In this document: positions 43,191-52,225 of the stretch, in pieces | Position numbering within the stretch: position 1 is the stretch's first letter | How the letters are laid out: every line of letters starts with the position of its first letter | Source of the DNA: Vibrio sinaloensis | GTDB lineage: Bacteria; Pseudomonadota; Gammaproteobacteria; Enterobacterales; Vibrionaceae | Assembly: GCF_000808535.1 (NCBI RefSeq) | Contig: NZ_JWLV01000007.1 | Location: forward strand, 24,491-88,490 | DNA length: 64,000 bases | Reading direction: 5' to 3' | Translations under genes and position numbers: made by a program | The notes under the pieces: generated by a model | The model's database searches: none | The model's input: the letters and a program-made list of their open reading frames with translations, nothing else | What the model was told of the DNA's origin: nothing

Positions 43191-43586
43191 TTATTGATCT
43201 TCTAGATTCTTAAGGGCTTTTTTGAAATGGCGGCCTTTTATCAGCAGCATTTCGAGAGTTTCCGCATTATATTCAACTTTGATGATGTTGTTTTGGTGAT
43301 TGATCTTCAGCTCGTAAACCCAGATGTCGTCATCTTCTTCCAACTCAACTTCTATGATGCGTCCTCGCAAGTCGCGTTCTACAGCGGCATACATTTCAGA
43401 GAAAGGACGAATAACGCCTTTTTTGACGGCGTCATACACTTCATCTTGATCTTCTTCAAACTCAATTCTGGTTCCGGGTTTGTGCACATCTTGCACTAGC
43501 TCGTGGCCGTTATGGTCAGCCGCTATACAGCTGAAACTGGATAGAGAAAGTAGGCTAAGCATCAATGGAATGGAAAGAGATTTCAT
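43191..43586 (-). CDS. PepSY domain-containing periplasmic protein
   Basis: This protein of about 131 residues has a signal peptide (LSLLSLSSFSCIA-ADH) and a PepSY domain (DEVYDAVKKGVIRPFSEMYAAVERDLRGRIIEVELEEDD). PepSY domains often inhibit proteases or sense metals. It is very acidic. It sits first in the operon with the regulator and kinase, one base before the regulator start, and may be an auxiliary sensor. The start is ATG 43586. Confidence 0.88.
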   Translation of the reverse strand: MKSLSIPLMLSLLSLSSFSCIAADHNGHELVQDVHKPGTRIEFEEDQDEVYDAVKKGVIRPFSEMYAAVERDLRGRIIEVELEEDDDIWVYELKINHQNNIIKVEYNAETLEMLLIKGRHFKKALKNLEDQ

Positions 43587-43770
43587 TTGGCGCACTCTCA
43601 ATAGGTTGAATAGTCACAGTGTAAATGAACGAAGATGAATGGTGAATGAATAGTTGCCGTGCGGTCAAAACTGCTCCGCTTACAAAGCCTTACTTACTCT
43701 TAATATTGATAAGGATATCATCGTAGGGTTTGTATATTCGGTGTTAATTTATTAAAGCGGGTTTTACTCA

Positions 43771-46128
43771 ATGGTTAGCAGGTTACTGGTTCTGTTTACG
43801 CTGTTTTCTAGTCTAGTGTATGCGGGCGATGGTAAGACAACATACACGTTGTTAGATGTCGACTATCGTCTGTTTGCGTCCAGTGAGCCCGCTGATGTAA
43901 TTGCACAATCATCGAGTGAATATTTCAGCAGTGGCGTCATGTGTCGACCCAGTGCCAACGAGTCTTGCTGGCTTGAACTCTCCACCGCGGATGATGGCTT
44001 TGGTGATTACAGCCTTATTTTGAAAAGTTTGTCCTCTCGGGAAGGGGATATCTATTTTGTCCATCATTCGAAAATTCGGCATAAACAGCGATTTGACCAA
44101 TACCGCACCTTAAACTTGGAACGTAAATGGCCCTATGAACGGGTGTTGCTAAGGTTCGATACCGGAAAATCAGTCAATGTCAGTACGATATTTATGCCCA
44201 ACACTGTGCTGGCGAAAAAACTCATCGTTAATAATGGTATTGCACTGGCGATTACTTTGTTTATTTTTGCTGTCAGTCTGTTTTATGTGTTGAATGTCTG
44301 GCGAGTAAAGCGCTTTCAATCCGTCTATATTCTTCTTTACTCGGTTTCGTTTCTTCTGTTCTACATCTACAACTTTGGTTTTATATGGGATGGGTTGGAT
44401 GAACTGGGCGTCTACATTCACCGATTCTTTGTTAGCCCTTATTGGTACGTTGCGTATACCGGTGCGCTGACAAGTTTGTATCTAATGATTGTCAGTGCAA
44501 GTGGTCTCCAAACCAATCATAGCCATTTCGCGATGTGTATAGGGATAGTGGCGCTTCAGGTTGCGATTATCTATTTTTCTCTGTTCCCCATATATTTGGT
44601 GATCAATAACACTTTGTTGGCGGCGCTTTCACTGTGTTTGTTGCTGAATGAGAAGAATATTAAGCATAAGCGCTATATTTTGTTTTGCTATCTGGTCTGT
44701 TTTCTCTCGTCGTATATGGTGGTGGAAACCTCGCTATCGCAGTCTAGGTTAACGCTTTATTTTTATGAAGTTCAGTTGCTGTTTTTCATTTCTCATATGT
44801 TACTTATCTTGATCTGTATTTATGAGCTGTCAGAGCTGAGAGTGGTTAATTTCGGTGATTATAAGAAGCTAAAGTCTTCGTCCATTCAAGACTTTATGAC
44901 AGGGCTGCCGAATCGAAAGGCGATCAAATACAAGTCGAAGCTGCCAAACTCAATGTGTTTTTACTATATCGATGCAGACAAGCTCAAATTCACCAATGAC
45001 ACACAGGGGCACCATGTCGGCGATCGTATGTTGATTGGCTTGGCAAACCGAATCAAAGCGATTGCGGAAGAGTGCTTGGGTGAGGTCTATCGTGTTGGCG
45101 GCGATGAATTTGTGCTTGTGACGGCCAAATCTGCATCCGATGCGCTGATTCAATCGCAACAAGAAGTGGCACATGGAACGGGAGATGAACAGTGTTTTCA
45201 GTTTAGCTTCGGACGTTACCGGAGCGTGCCGGGTGAATTGGTAGAGGACAGCATCTACAAAGCGGAGTACTGCTGCCGTAAAGCCAAGCAGTTAAAACGT
45301 CGTTTTCAGGATTGGTGTGACCAAGATGAGTTAATGCTTTACTCATTGCCAAGCTTGAGGATAGAAGCCATTAAGCTGATAGAGTCTGACCGATTGGTCT
45401 GCTTTGCTCAGCAGATTGTTTCTCATTCATGCTCAGAGCAGCGCTACGAGCTGCTATGCCGATTGAAACGAAGCGGCCAACAAGGGGAGTTTCATTCTGC
45501 TGGTCAAGTTCTGGATATTGTGGCGTCCCATGGGCTCGAAAAAGAGCTCGATATCAAGATGCTTGAGTTTGCGCGCCAGTTTTTAACGCAGCATGATAAT
45601 TTATACCTGAACTTAAACTTTTCGGTAAAAACCTTGTTTGAACCGCATGTGCTTGGATTGATCGAGCAGTTCCCACAGTCGAGTGCAAGGCGATTAACCA
45701 TAGAGGTGACTGAGCAAGTATTCTATCGAGCGGATGCCAAATTTAAGAGTGTGGTGGCAAAGCTAAAAGCACTCGGTGTCGCGATTAGCCTAGATGATTT
45801 CGGTTCGGGGTACTCTTCCTATTCCATCTTGTCAGAAGTACAGTTTGATATGATTAAGATCGATGGTTCGCTGATCAAAGATATTCATCTCTCACGCTTT
45901 AAACAGCATATGGTGAAATCTATGGTCGAGTTAGCATCGATGGACAATATACGTTTGGTTGCCGAGCGCATAGAGCTGCAGTCTGAACTCGACACCCTAA
46001 AGCGACTTGGCGTCAAATATACTCAAGGGTATTTACTGCATAAGCCAGAATTGGCGTCATACCGATTCGATAGCATCGCCCATCAAGCGCATGAGACAAC
46101 ATGCGCGTCACAGTGGGTTGTGAACTAA
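43771..46128 (+). CDS. Bifunctional GGDEF/EAL protein with 7TM sensor region
   Basis: This 785-residue protein has a signal peptide, a periplasmic domain (about 20-145), seven or so helices (about 150-360; 7TMR-DISM-like), GGDEF (about 365-520) and EAL (about 535-775). The GGDEF motif is intact (VYRVGGDEF, about residues 443-447). No RxxD inhibitory site is visible just before it. The EAL domain keeps ELLCR (ExLxR form), DDFGSGYSSYS, KIDGSLIK and QGYLLHKP, so it may be an active phosphodiesterase. It makes or breaks c-di-GMP in response to an unknown signal. Confidence 0.92.
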   Translation: MVSRLLVLFTLFSSLVYAGDGKTTYTLLDVDYRLFASSEPADVIAQSSSEYFSSGVMCRPSANESCWLELSTADDGFGDYSLILKSLSSREGDIYFVHHSKIRHKQRFDQYRTLNLERKWPYERVLLRFDTGKSVNVSTIFMPNTVLAKKLIVNNGIALAITLFIFAVSLFYVLNVWRVKRFQSVYILLYSVSFLLFYIYNFGFIWDGLDELGVYIHRFFVSPYWYVAYTGALTSLYLMIVSASGLQTNHSHFAMCIGIVALQVAIIYFSLFPIYLVINNTLLAALSLCLLLNEKNIKHKRYILFCYLVCFLSSYMVVETSLSQSRLTLYFYEVQLLFFISHMLLILICIYELSELRVVNFGDYKKLKSSSIQDFMTGLPNRKAIKYKSKLPNSMCFYYIDADKLKFTNDTQGHHVGDRMLIGLANRIKAIAEECLGEVYRVGGDEFVLVTAKSASDALIQSQQEVAHGTGDEQCFQFSFGRYRSVPGELVEDSIYKAEYCCRKAKQLKRRFQDWCDQDELMLYSLPSLRIEAIKLIESDRLVCFAQQIVSHSCSEQRYELLCRLKRSGQQGEFHSAGQVLDIVASHGLEKELDIKMLEFARQFLTQHDNLYLNLNFSVKTLFEPHVLGLIEQFPQSSARRLTIEVTEQVFYRADAKFKSVVAKLKALGVAISLDDFGSGYSSYSILSEVQFDMIKIDGSLIKDIHLSRFKQHMVKSMVELASMDNIRLVAERIELQSELDTLKRLGVKYTQGYLLHKPELASYRFDSIAHQAHETTCASQWVVN

Positions 46129-47864
46129 CCAGCAAGCTCATCGGTGAAAATTCTGTCTCTCAGTTTCCAGAATCTACCCACCTTACGAGCGATGATAAAC
46201 TGAGGCAGACGGAATCGATGCTGGTTGTTGACTACCTTGGTCGGTGATGCGTCATCAAACGGACGGTGTTTATCCGCCAAATGAGGACGAACAAACTGGT
46301 CTTTAAAGCGTTGCTTTTGGTTCTTGGTGGTCAGGGACCAAAACTCGTGAACTTGCGCCTGATTGTCGCCAATGTACGTGACCTTTAGGCTGCTTTTGCC
46401 TTTCTCGTCTTTGTGGACGGCTAATGTCATGTCTCGGCATTCAAATACCAATGCGTCTTTTAAGTTCAGTGCCTCTTTGAGTTTCTTGTCCGGGTCAACC
46501 AGCGTGGCATCGCACTCGTGACAAATACGTGCTGCAATGTCGTTATCAGCGCCGCATTCCCCGCAATACTTGGCGCGAAAACGGTAGTTACAATGCTCTC
46601 GTTCCCCCGTTTCTTCGTCTTCAAAAAAGCCTTGGCATTTGCGACCGAAATGCTCGATCAGAAAGCCATTGCTGTCTAATTTTCCCCAGAAATTGTTGTT
46701 AAAACCGCAGGCAGGGCAAGGGATGGTAATGATTTCGCTGTCGGAGTCCGGCTTCGCGTCGCCGACTTCCGGTTGATACAGATCGTAGCTGTTTCCGGCG
46801 TAGTCGAGGACCAAGCACTCTTCTTTACCCGGAGATAAACGAAGCCCTCGCCCGACGATCTGTTGGTACAAACTGATGGACTCGGTAGGTCGCAAGATAG
46901 CAATCAGATCAACGTGAGGGGCGTCGAACCCTGTCGTTAACACAGAGACGTTGACTAGGTACTTCGTTTTGCGCTCTTTGAAGCTTTGAATGATGCTATC
47001 GCGTTCAATTGTCGGCGTGTCACCAATCACGAGGGCAGTTTCACCTTCTGGAAGTAATCCGTAGATTTCTTGTGCGTGCCTAACGGTGGCGGCGAAAATC
47101 ATCACGCCTTGCTTGTCTTTAGCGAGGTGGATGATTTGCTCAACAATCTGAGGCGTAGCGCGCTTGGCTTTATCAATCACCATATCCATTTCGGATTCTT
47201 TGTAACGTCCGGTAGAGGCGGGAGTTAGCTGCGAGAAATCGTAACTCAACACAGGCGCATCCATCATTCTCGCGGGCGTTAAGAACTTCTCATCGAGCAA
47301 ATAGCGGATGGGCAGCTCGAAAATACAGTCGCGGAAAAACCTTGGCTCTTCGGTGCGTACCAAGCCGCGAGTATGGTATTGATATATCCAACCCATCCCA
47401 AGGCGATAGGGCGTGGCGGTAAGTCCAAGTACTTTGATACCAGGGTTGAGCTCTTTGAGGTGACCAATCACTTTTTGGTAACTGGTGTTTTTGTTATCTG
47501 GGACGCGGTGGCACTCATCAATCACCAGTAGAGAGAACTGGTTCTTGAATTCGTCAAGATTCCTCACCACCGATTGAACGGAAGCAAATACCACCTGTTG
47601 ATCGGTTTCTTTGCGTCCCAAGCCCGCCGAATATATCGCGCCTTTTAACCCATAGCCTTCATACTTTGCATGGTTTTGTTCAACCAGTTCCTTTACATGG
47701 GCAAGCACAAGAACGCGCCCTTTGGCTAAACGCGCCAACTCTGCGATCACAAGGCTCTTTCCGGCGCCGGTCGGCAACACAAGAACAGCAGGTGATGAGT
47801 GCTTACGAAAGTAATGAATAACGGCTTTGACGGAGTCGGCTTGATAGGGGCGAAGTGTATACAT
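46125..47864 (-). CDS. radD: DEAD/DEAH helicase RadD (YejH)
   Basis: This 579-residue protein aligns along its length with E. coli RadD (586 residues): TLRPYQADSV, LPTGAGKSLVIAELARLA (Walker A), VIDECHRV (motif II), LGLTATPYRLG (III) and QQIVGRGLRL (VI). A four-Cys zinc region (CPACGF ... CGECGADN ... CHECD) follows the helicase core. RadD helps repair after DNA damage and works with RecA. The start MYTLRPYQ (47864) matches E. coli; the frame extends seven codons upstream. It is divergent from rsuA, as in E. coli. Confidence 0.95.
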   Translation of the reverse strand: MYTLRPYQADSVKAVIHYFRKHSSPAVLVLPTGAGKSLVIAELARLAKGRVLVLAHVKELVEQNHAKYEGYGLKGAIYSAGLGRKETDQQVVFASVQSVVRNLDEFKNQFSLLVIDECHRVPDNKNTSYQKVIGHLKELNPGIKVLGLTATPYRLGMGWIYQYHTRGLVRTEEPRFFRDCIFELPIRYLLDEKFLTPARMMDAPVLSYDFSQLTPASTGRYKESEMDMVIDKAKRATPQIVEQIIHLAKDKQGVMIFAATVRHAQEIYGLLPEGETALVIGDTPTIERDSIIQSFKERKTKYLVNVSVLTTGFDAPHVDLIAILRPTESISLYQQIVGRGLRLSPGKEECLVLDYAGNSYDLYQPEVGDAKPDSDSEIITIPCPACGFNNNFWGKLDSNGFLIEHFGRKCQGFFEDEETGEREHCNYRFRAKYCGECGADNDIAARICHECDATLVDPDKKLKEALNLKDALVFECRDMTLAVHKDEKGKSSLKVTYIGDNQAQVHEFWSLTTKNQKQRFKDQFVRPHLADKHRPFDDASPTKVVNNQHRFRLPQFIIARKVGRFWKLRDRIFTDELAG

Positions 47865-47937
47865 AAATTGTGTGAAATAGCTCAACTATTTGTGGCAGTC
47901 GCACTATAATACCCCACCTAACAAAGATGAGGTATTC

Positions 47938-48639
47938 ATGCGTTTAGATAAATATTTGTGTGATGCACTGGGTGCGACACGTAAAGAAGCAACAAAAATC
48001 ATTAAAAGTGGCGACGTAACGGTCAATGACGTTATGCAAAAAAGTGGTGCGTTTAAAGTTACCGATGCGTGTGTTGTTGAGTGGCAGGGACGCGAAATTC
48101 AAAAGCCTGGCCCGCGCTACATTATGCTGTTTAAACCGGATGGTTTTGTTTGCTCGCATGAAGATGGTTTCAACCAAACGGCGTTCGTGTTGCTTGATGA
48201 AGTGAAAATGGAAGATCTTCATTTCGCAGGTCGATTGGATGTTGATACTACAGGTTTGGTGCTCATTACCGATGATGGTCAATGGTCACACCGTATTACT
48301 TCACCTAAGTATAAGTGTGAAAAGACGTATCGTGTTTGGCTGGTAGACCCCATCGGTGACGACTACGCGGATAAACTCGCCCAAGGCGTTGAACTTCGCA
48401 ATGAAAAAGAGCCAACATTGCCTGCAAAAATGGAAGTGGTAAATCATGATGAAAACGAACTGCTACTGACCATCACGGAAGGCAAGTACCACCAAGTAAA
48501 ACGTATGTTTGCAGCCTTGGGCAATAAAGTAGAGCATCTGCACCGTGAACGTATTGGTGCCATCGAACTCGATTATTCGCTTGAACCGGGTGAATATCGC
48601 TACCTAACGGAAGAGGAAGTGGACTCTGTTTGGAAGTAA
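47938..48639 (+). CDS. rsuA: 16S rRNA pseudouridine(516) synthase RsuA
   Basis: This 233-residue protein has an N-terminal S4 RNA-binding domain (MRLDKYLCDALGATRKEATKIIKSG) and the RsuA-family active site GRLDVDTTGLVLITDDG with the catalytic Asp. Length and sequence match E. coli RsuA. The start is ATG 47938 behind GATGAGG. It modifies U516 of 16S rRNA in the small subunit precursor. Confidence 0.95.
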   Translation: MRLDKYLCDALGATRKEATKIIKSGDVTVNDVMQKSGAFKVTDACVVEWQGREIQKPGPRYIMLFKPDGFVCSHEDGFNQTAFVLLDEVKMEDLHFAGRLDVDTTGLVLITDDGQWSHRITSPKYKCEKTYRVWLVDPIGDDYADKLAQGVELRNEKEPTLPAKMEVVNHDENELLLTITEGKYHQVKRMFAALGNKVEHLHRERIGAIELDYSLEPGEYRYLTEEEVDSVWK

Positions 48640-48652
48640 TGCTCGTTATAGG

Positions 48653-48689
48653 AAATAGTTTAGTTCCAAATAGGAACTAGTTATTTTTA
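48653..48689 (+). terminator. Terminator after rsuA
   Basis: AGTTCC / GGAACT core stem (extended by AATAGTT-type pairs) with loop AAATA, followed by TTATTTTT. Confidence 0.65.
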
Positions 48690-48717
48690 CCAATTTGATT
48701 GAATATAGATCAGTTCA

Positions 48718-48740
48718 AGGCTCGCGGATGCGAGTCTTTT
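48718..48740 (+). terminator. Second hairpin with T-tract upstream of bcr
   Basis: AGGCTCGC-GGAT-GCGAGTCT then TTTTG, with one G-U pair. It may be a second terminator or a leader attenuator of bcr (start 48799). Confidence 0.6.
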
Positions 48741-48798
48741 GTTTCTGTTTGGTTGCAGCACGGACGCTGCATATCTAACGCAACCGAGTAGGAGTCTT

Positions 48799-50004
48799 AT
48801 GCCTAATTCTGCAGTCGAGCAAACCAGCACCCCACAAATCAATTTTCTTATCTTCGTTATTCTTGGGGCGATTGGTGCATTAACGCCGCTCGCGATTGAT
48901 ATGTATCTACCAGCCATGCCAACGATCGCAAAAGATCTTGGGGTCGCGGAAGGTGCTGTTCAAATTACATTAACCGCTTATACCGCGGGCTTTGCTATCG
49001 GCCAGTTGATTCATGGCCCACTAGCTGACAGTTATGGACGTCGTCCAGTGCTGTTGCTGGGTGTTCTGTTTTTTGGTATCGCTTCTGTGGTCAGTGCGAC
49101 CACCACGGGAATCGAAGCGCTCACTTGGGTACGTACGGCTCAAGGTTTTGCAGGTGCTGCCGCTGCGGTGATTATCCAAGCGGTGGTGCGCGACATGTTT
49201 GATCGCGAAGATTTTGCCCGCGCAATGTCGTTTGTCACCTTGGTAATGACAGTCGCGCCACTGGTAGCCCCTATGGTGGGGGGACACGTTGCCGTGTGGT
49301 TTGGCTGGCGCGCTATTTTTTGGATTCTGGCTGGATTTGCGGCAATCGTTATTTTGCTAGTGGTCTGGAAAATCCCAGAAACGCTCAGTGAAGAAAAAAG
49401 GCAGCCTCTGCGTTTTAGAACGACGATGCGCAATTACTTTAGATTGTGTGCGAATCCGACAGCGATGGGGCTCATCTTCTCTGGGGCATTTTCGTTCTCT
49501 GGTATGTTCGCGTTCTTAACCGCGGGTTCGTTTGTTTATATTGATATCTATGGCGTGCGTCCTGACCAATTCGGCTACTTATTTGGGCTAAACATTATCG
49601 CCATGATCATCATGACAAGCATTAATGGCCGCTTGGTAAAGAAAGTCGGCTCCCATAACATGCTTCGTTTTGGTCTGGCTGTTCAGTTAATCGCCGGTTT
49701 GGGGCTTTTTGTCGGTTGGTTACTTGACCTAGGCTTATGGGGCACAGTACCTTTCGTGGTCATGTTTATTGGTACGATTTCGACCATAGGCAGTAACTCG
49801 ATGGGGCTGCTACTCAGTGGCTACCCAACCATGGCGGGTACGGCGTCATCACTTGCTGGAACGTTACGATTTGGTACGGGTTCCATTGTGGGTGCCATTG
49901 TGGCGTTTATGCCCGGTGGAGCCACTTGGCCTATGGTGACAACAATGACGGCATGTTCCGTGTTGTCTGCCGCGTTATATTGGATATTTGGAAGAAAGGC
50001 GTAA
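48799..50004 (+). CDS. bcr: Bcr/CflA family multidrug efflux transporter
   Basis: This 401-residue MFS protein has twelve helices and the drug:H+ antiporter signatures: FVILGAIGALTPLAIDMYLPA, GQLIHGPLADSYGRRPVLL and a proline/glycine-rich helix 5 (VAPLVAPMVGGHVAV). The start ATG follows AGGAG. The rsuA-bcr pair is conserved with E. coli, which supports the name. The DUF2913 gene starts inside its stop codon. Confidence 0.9.
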   Translation: MPNSAVEQTSTPQINFLIFVILGAIGALTPLAIDMYLPAMPTIAKDLGVAEGAVQITLTAYTAGFAIGQLIHGPLADSYGRRPVLLLGVLFFGIASVVSATTTGIEALTWVRTAQGFAGAAAAVIIQAVVRDMFDREDFARAMSFVTLVMTVAPLVAPMVGGHVAVWFGWRAIFWILAGFAAIVILLVVWKIPETLSEEKRQPLRFRTTMRNYFRLCANPTAMGLIFSGAFSFSGMFAFLTAGSFVYIDIYGVRPDQFGYLFGLNIIAMIIMTSINGRLVKKVGSHNMLRFGLAVQLIAGLGLFVGWLLDLGLWGTVPFVVMFIGTISTIGSNSMGLLLSGYPTMAGTASSLAGTLRFGTGSIVGAIVAFMPGGATWPMVTTMTACSVLSAALYWIFGRKA

Positions 50005-50666
50005 TGTCTGAATACACGATTGAAATTCAAAAACTAGTCAACACCGCGCTCGCTGAACTGGCTGCCGAGCACAAATCTGGAAAAGCGGTGAATGCGCCTG
50101 CAGCAAACAACTTGTACTTGTTGCGCTGGGTAACGCGAGCGATAAAAGCTCAACGATTTCCTCGTGTTGTCAGTGGTGATCTCATCCGCTGGCAAAAGAT
50201 GGGACGCTCAAAAGGTAATGATGCAGGCTTGATGATGACCTTTGAGCGTATCTCAAAATACTACGCTCAATTCTTTCCTGAAGGCCAACAAGATCGCGTG
50301 ATTAAAGATCATGAGATCAATGCGTTCATTGACATGATGGAAGAGCAGGGCTGGGAAGTGACAACATCAGAAGCCTTGGTCGACTGCGGAAAGATTCAGA
50401 TCTTTACTGAAGGTCCGAACTCGCTAGCGATGTGTACGGAGCAGTGTGAAAGCTGTTTTGACGGTGAAGTGATGATCAAACCGATGAACTGGTTTGTAAG
50501 AGGCCATCACGCTGACTTTATTGAAAAGGCATCGGCAGCAGGGTTTATGGTTCACAAAGTGACTGACTATAAGTCTAACGTGAAATATCATGGTGAATAT
50601 TTGGTTTACCCTGATAACCGAGGCGAGCATTTAGCCGAGATTCCGCTTAGCTTCAAAGCGCAGTAA
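50004..50666 (+). CDS. DUF2913 family protein
   Basis: This 220-residue soluble protein starts with ATG overlapping the bcr stop by one base. The opening (IEIQKLVNTALAELAAEHKS ... NNLYLLRWVTRAIKAQRFP) fits the DUF2913 family of Vibrio and relatives. Several Cys (MCTEQCESCFDGE) might bind a metal. Function is unknown. Translational coupling with bcr suggests a shared role. Confidence 0.8.
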   Translation: MSEYTIEIQKLVNTALAELAAEHKSGKAVNAPAANNLYLLRWVTRAIKAQRFPRVVSGDLIRWQKMGRSKGNDAGLMMTFERISKYYAQFFPEGQQDRVIKDHEINAFIDMMEEQGWEVTTSEALVDCGKIQIFTEGPNSLAMCTEQCESCFDGEVMIKPMNWFVRGHHADFIEKASAAGFMVHKVTDYKSNVKYHGEYLVYPDNRGEHLAEIPLSFKAQ

Positions 50667-50675
50667 GCCTACCGT

Positions 50676-50703
50676 AAAGAGCTCCTATTACTGGAGCTCT
50701 TTT
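50676..50703. terminator. Bidirectional terminator
   Basis: AAAGAGCTCC-TATTACT-GGAGCTCTTT between the DUF2913 gene and the convergent SDR gene; its loop holds the SDR stop codon. Confidence 0.85.
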
Positions 50704-52121
50704 GCTTTACGGACAATGGCTTTAACCATCCCTTTAAAGATAAACAGATGCGCTGGCATCATGGCAAACCAATAGAGCAATCCGAGCAACCCTTGCGGGT
50801 GCCACCAAGCGGTCACGTTTAAGACTCGTTTTTCTCCTAGATCTTCAATGGTGAATTCAAGCCTTCCTAAGCCAGGTCCTTTCATGCCAAATAGCAGGGA
50901 TATGAATCGATTAGGTTCACAGCGAATCACTTTCCAAGAATCAATGAAGTCACCGACTTGAAGCTCTGGACCTGGAGGAGAGCGGCGAATCGGTTTCTGT
51001 CCGCCAAAGAAAATATCCAGCCATTCTCGTGTGCGCCACAGTAAGTTAGCGAAGAAGTACCCTTCTTTTTTACTGCCAATCTGGCGTACGACTTTCCACA
51101 GATGCTCACTTGAAAGTGAGGTTTCGATGCTTGCTCCGGTTTGTTTCGGGTAATAGCCATAACCCGCTTGCCAGCGCTTTAGTGCAGCGGGGTCAAATCC
51201 CCAAACTTCACTTCGAACAAAGGTTCCCTCTGCAGCAATGCTATTGCTCACCATTTCTCTAAACGAAATAAGAGGTTGGGGGAATCGCTGCCGAATAGCG
51301 GTGGAGTCAGCGATAAAATCGTGCTCCAGTCCCGAAAGCAACGCCGCTCCAATGCTCGAAGGTACGGAAGTAACTACGCCTAACCACTTTGACGCCATGG
51401 ATGGAGTAAGTAGAGACGTGGACCACAGCTTTATCGGCTTTTTAATGACATCACTAATCACGTGGAACTGATCTCGGTAGGTTAGGGTGTCGGGCCCCCC
51501 GACTTCATAAAGTGCATTCTCTGTCGGCGTCTCTTCAGCAAGTGAGAGCAAATAGTGATTGAGATTTGGCAAGGCGATAGGGTTGGCTTTTGAATCTACC
51601 CACTTTGGCGTCACGAGTATCGGCATGTTATAGACAAAATCACGCATGATCTCAAAAGCGGCGGAACCGGGACCAATAATGACGCCGGCACGAAGTTCGG
51701 TAATGGGTACACCTGAACGACGAATGATGTCACCCGTCATGCGCCGAGCTTTCAAGTGCTCAGAATTGCCCGTCTGTGGCTGAATAGCGCTTAGGTAAAT
51801 AACATGCTTCACCGCACTGTTCTCCAATGCCGTTTTGAAGTTTTCGGCAAGTGAGAGTTCGTAGTCAAGAAAATCGTGGCCGTGTGCCATGCCATGGACA
51901 AGAAAATAGACTAAATCAAACTGAGGCACTAAGGCTTGCGTGGCATCGAGATCGGCAAGATCCAAATAGCAGATGTTCAAGTTTTGATGAGGGGTGATTC
52001 GTGCAGACAAATAATCAATTTGTCGAGCGGCAGCAGTGACATGGTACCCTTTTTCGCACAACTGAAATAGCAGTTGCGAACCGACATAACCGGATGCTCC
52101 CAGGACAAGCACTTTTTTCAT
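50688..52121 (-). CDS. NAD(P)-binding SDR protein with C-terminal DUF2867
   Basis: This 477-residue protein starts with a Rossmann motif (VLVLGASGYVGSQLL, GxxGxxG) and follows the extended atypical SDR form (HVIYLSAIQPQ; no canonical YxxxK). Residues about 320-477 are the DUF2867 domain (WRTREWLDIFFGG ... LNVTAWWHPQGLLGLLYWFAMMPAHLF), which ends in a membrane-like helix. Related proteins often lie near photolyase genes in Vibrio; none is visible here. Substrate unknown. Confidence 0.85.
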   Translation of the reverse strand: MKKVLVLGASGYVGSQLLFQLCEKGYHVTAAARQIDYLSARITPHQNLNICYLDLADLDATQALVPQFDLVYFLVHGMAHGHDFLDYELSLAENFKTALENSAVKHVIYLSAIQPQTGNSEHLKARRMTGDIIRRSGVPITELRAGVIIGPGSAAFEIMRDFVYNMPILVTPKWVDSKANPIALPNLNHYLLSLAEETPTENALYEVGGPDTLTYRDQFHVISDVIKKPIKLWSTSLLTPSMASKWLGVVTSVPSSIGAALLSGLEHDFIADSTAIRQRFPQPLISFREMVSNSIAAEGTFVRSEVWGFDPAALKRWQAGYGYYPKQTGASIETSLSSEHLWKVVRQIGSKKEGYFFANLLWRTREWLDIFFGGQKPIRRSPPGPELQVGDFIDSWKVIRCEPNRFISLLFGMKGPGLGRLEFTIEDLGEKRVLNVTAWWHPQGLLGLLYWFAMMPAHLFIFKGMVKAIVRKAKELQ

Positions 52122-52225
52122 CCATCGCCTCTCTAAAATTGATGGTTTAGATATTCAACTGATCATATAATAAACAGTTAAAATTTCCCATTTATCATAC
52201 TGTTGTTGTGAATCGGTAACGCCCT

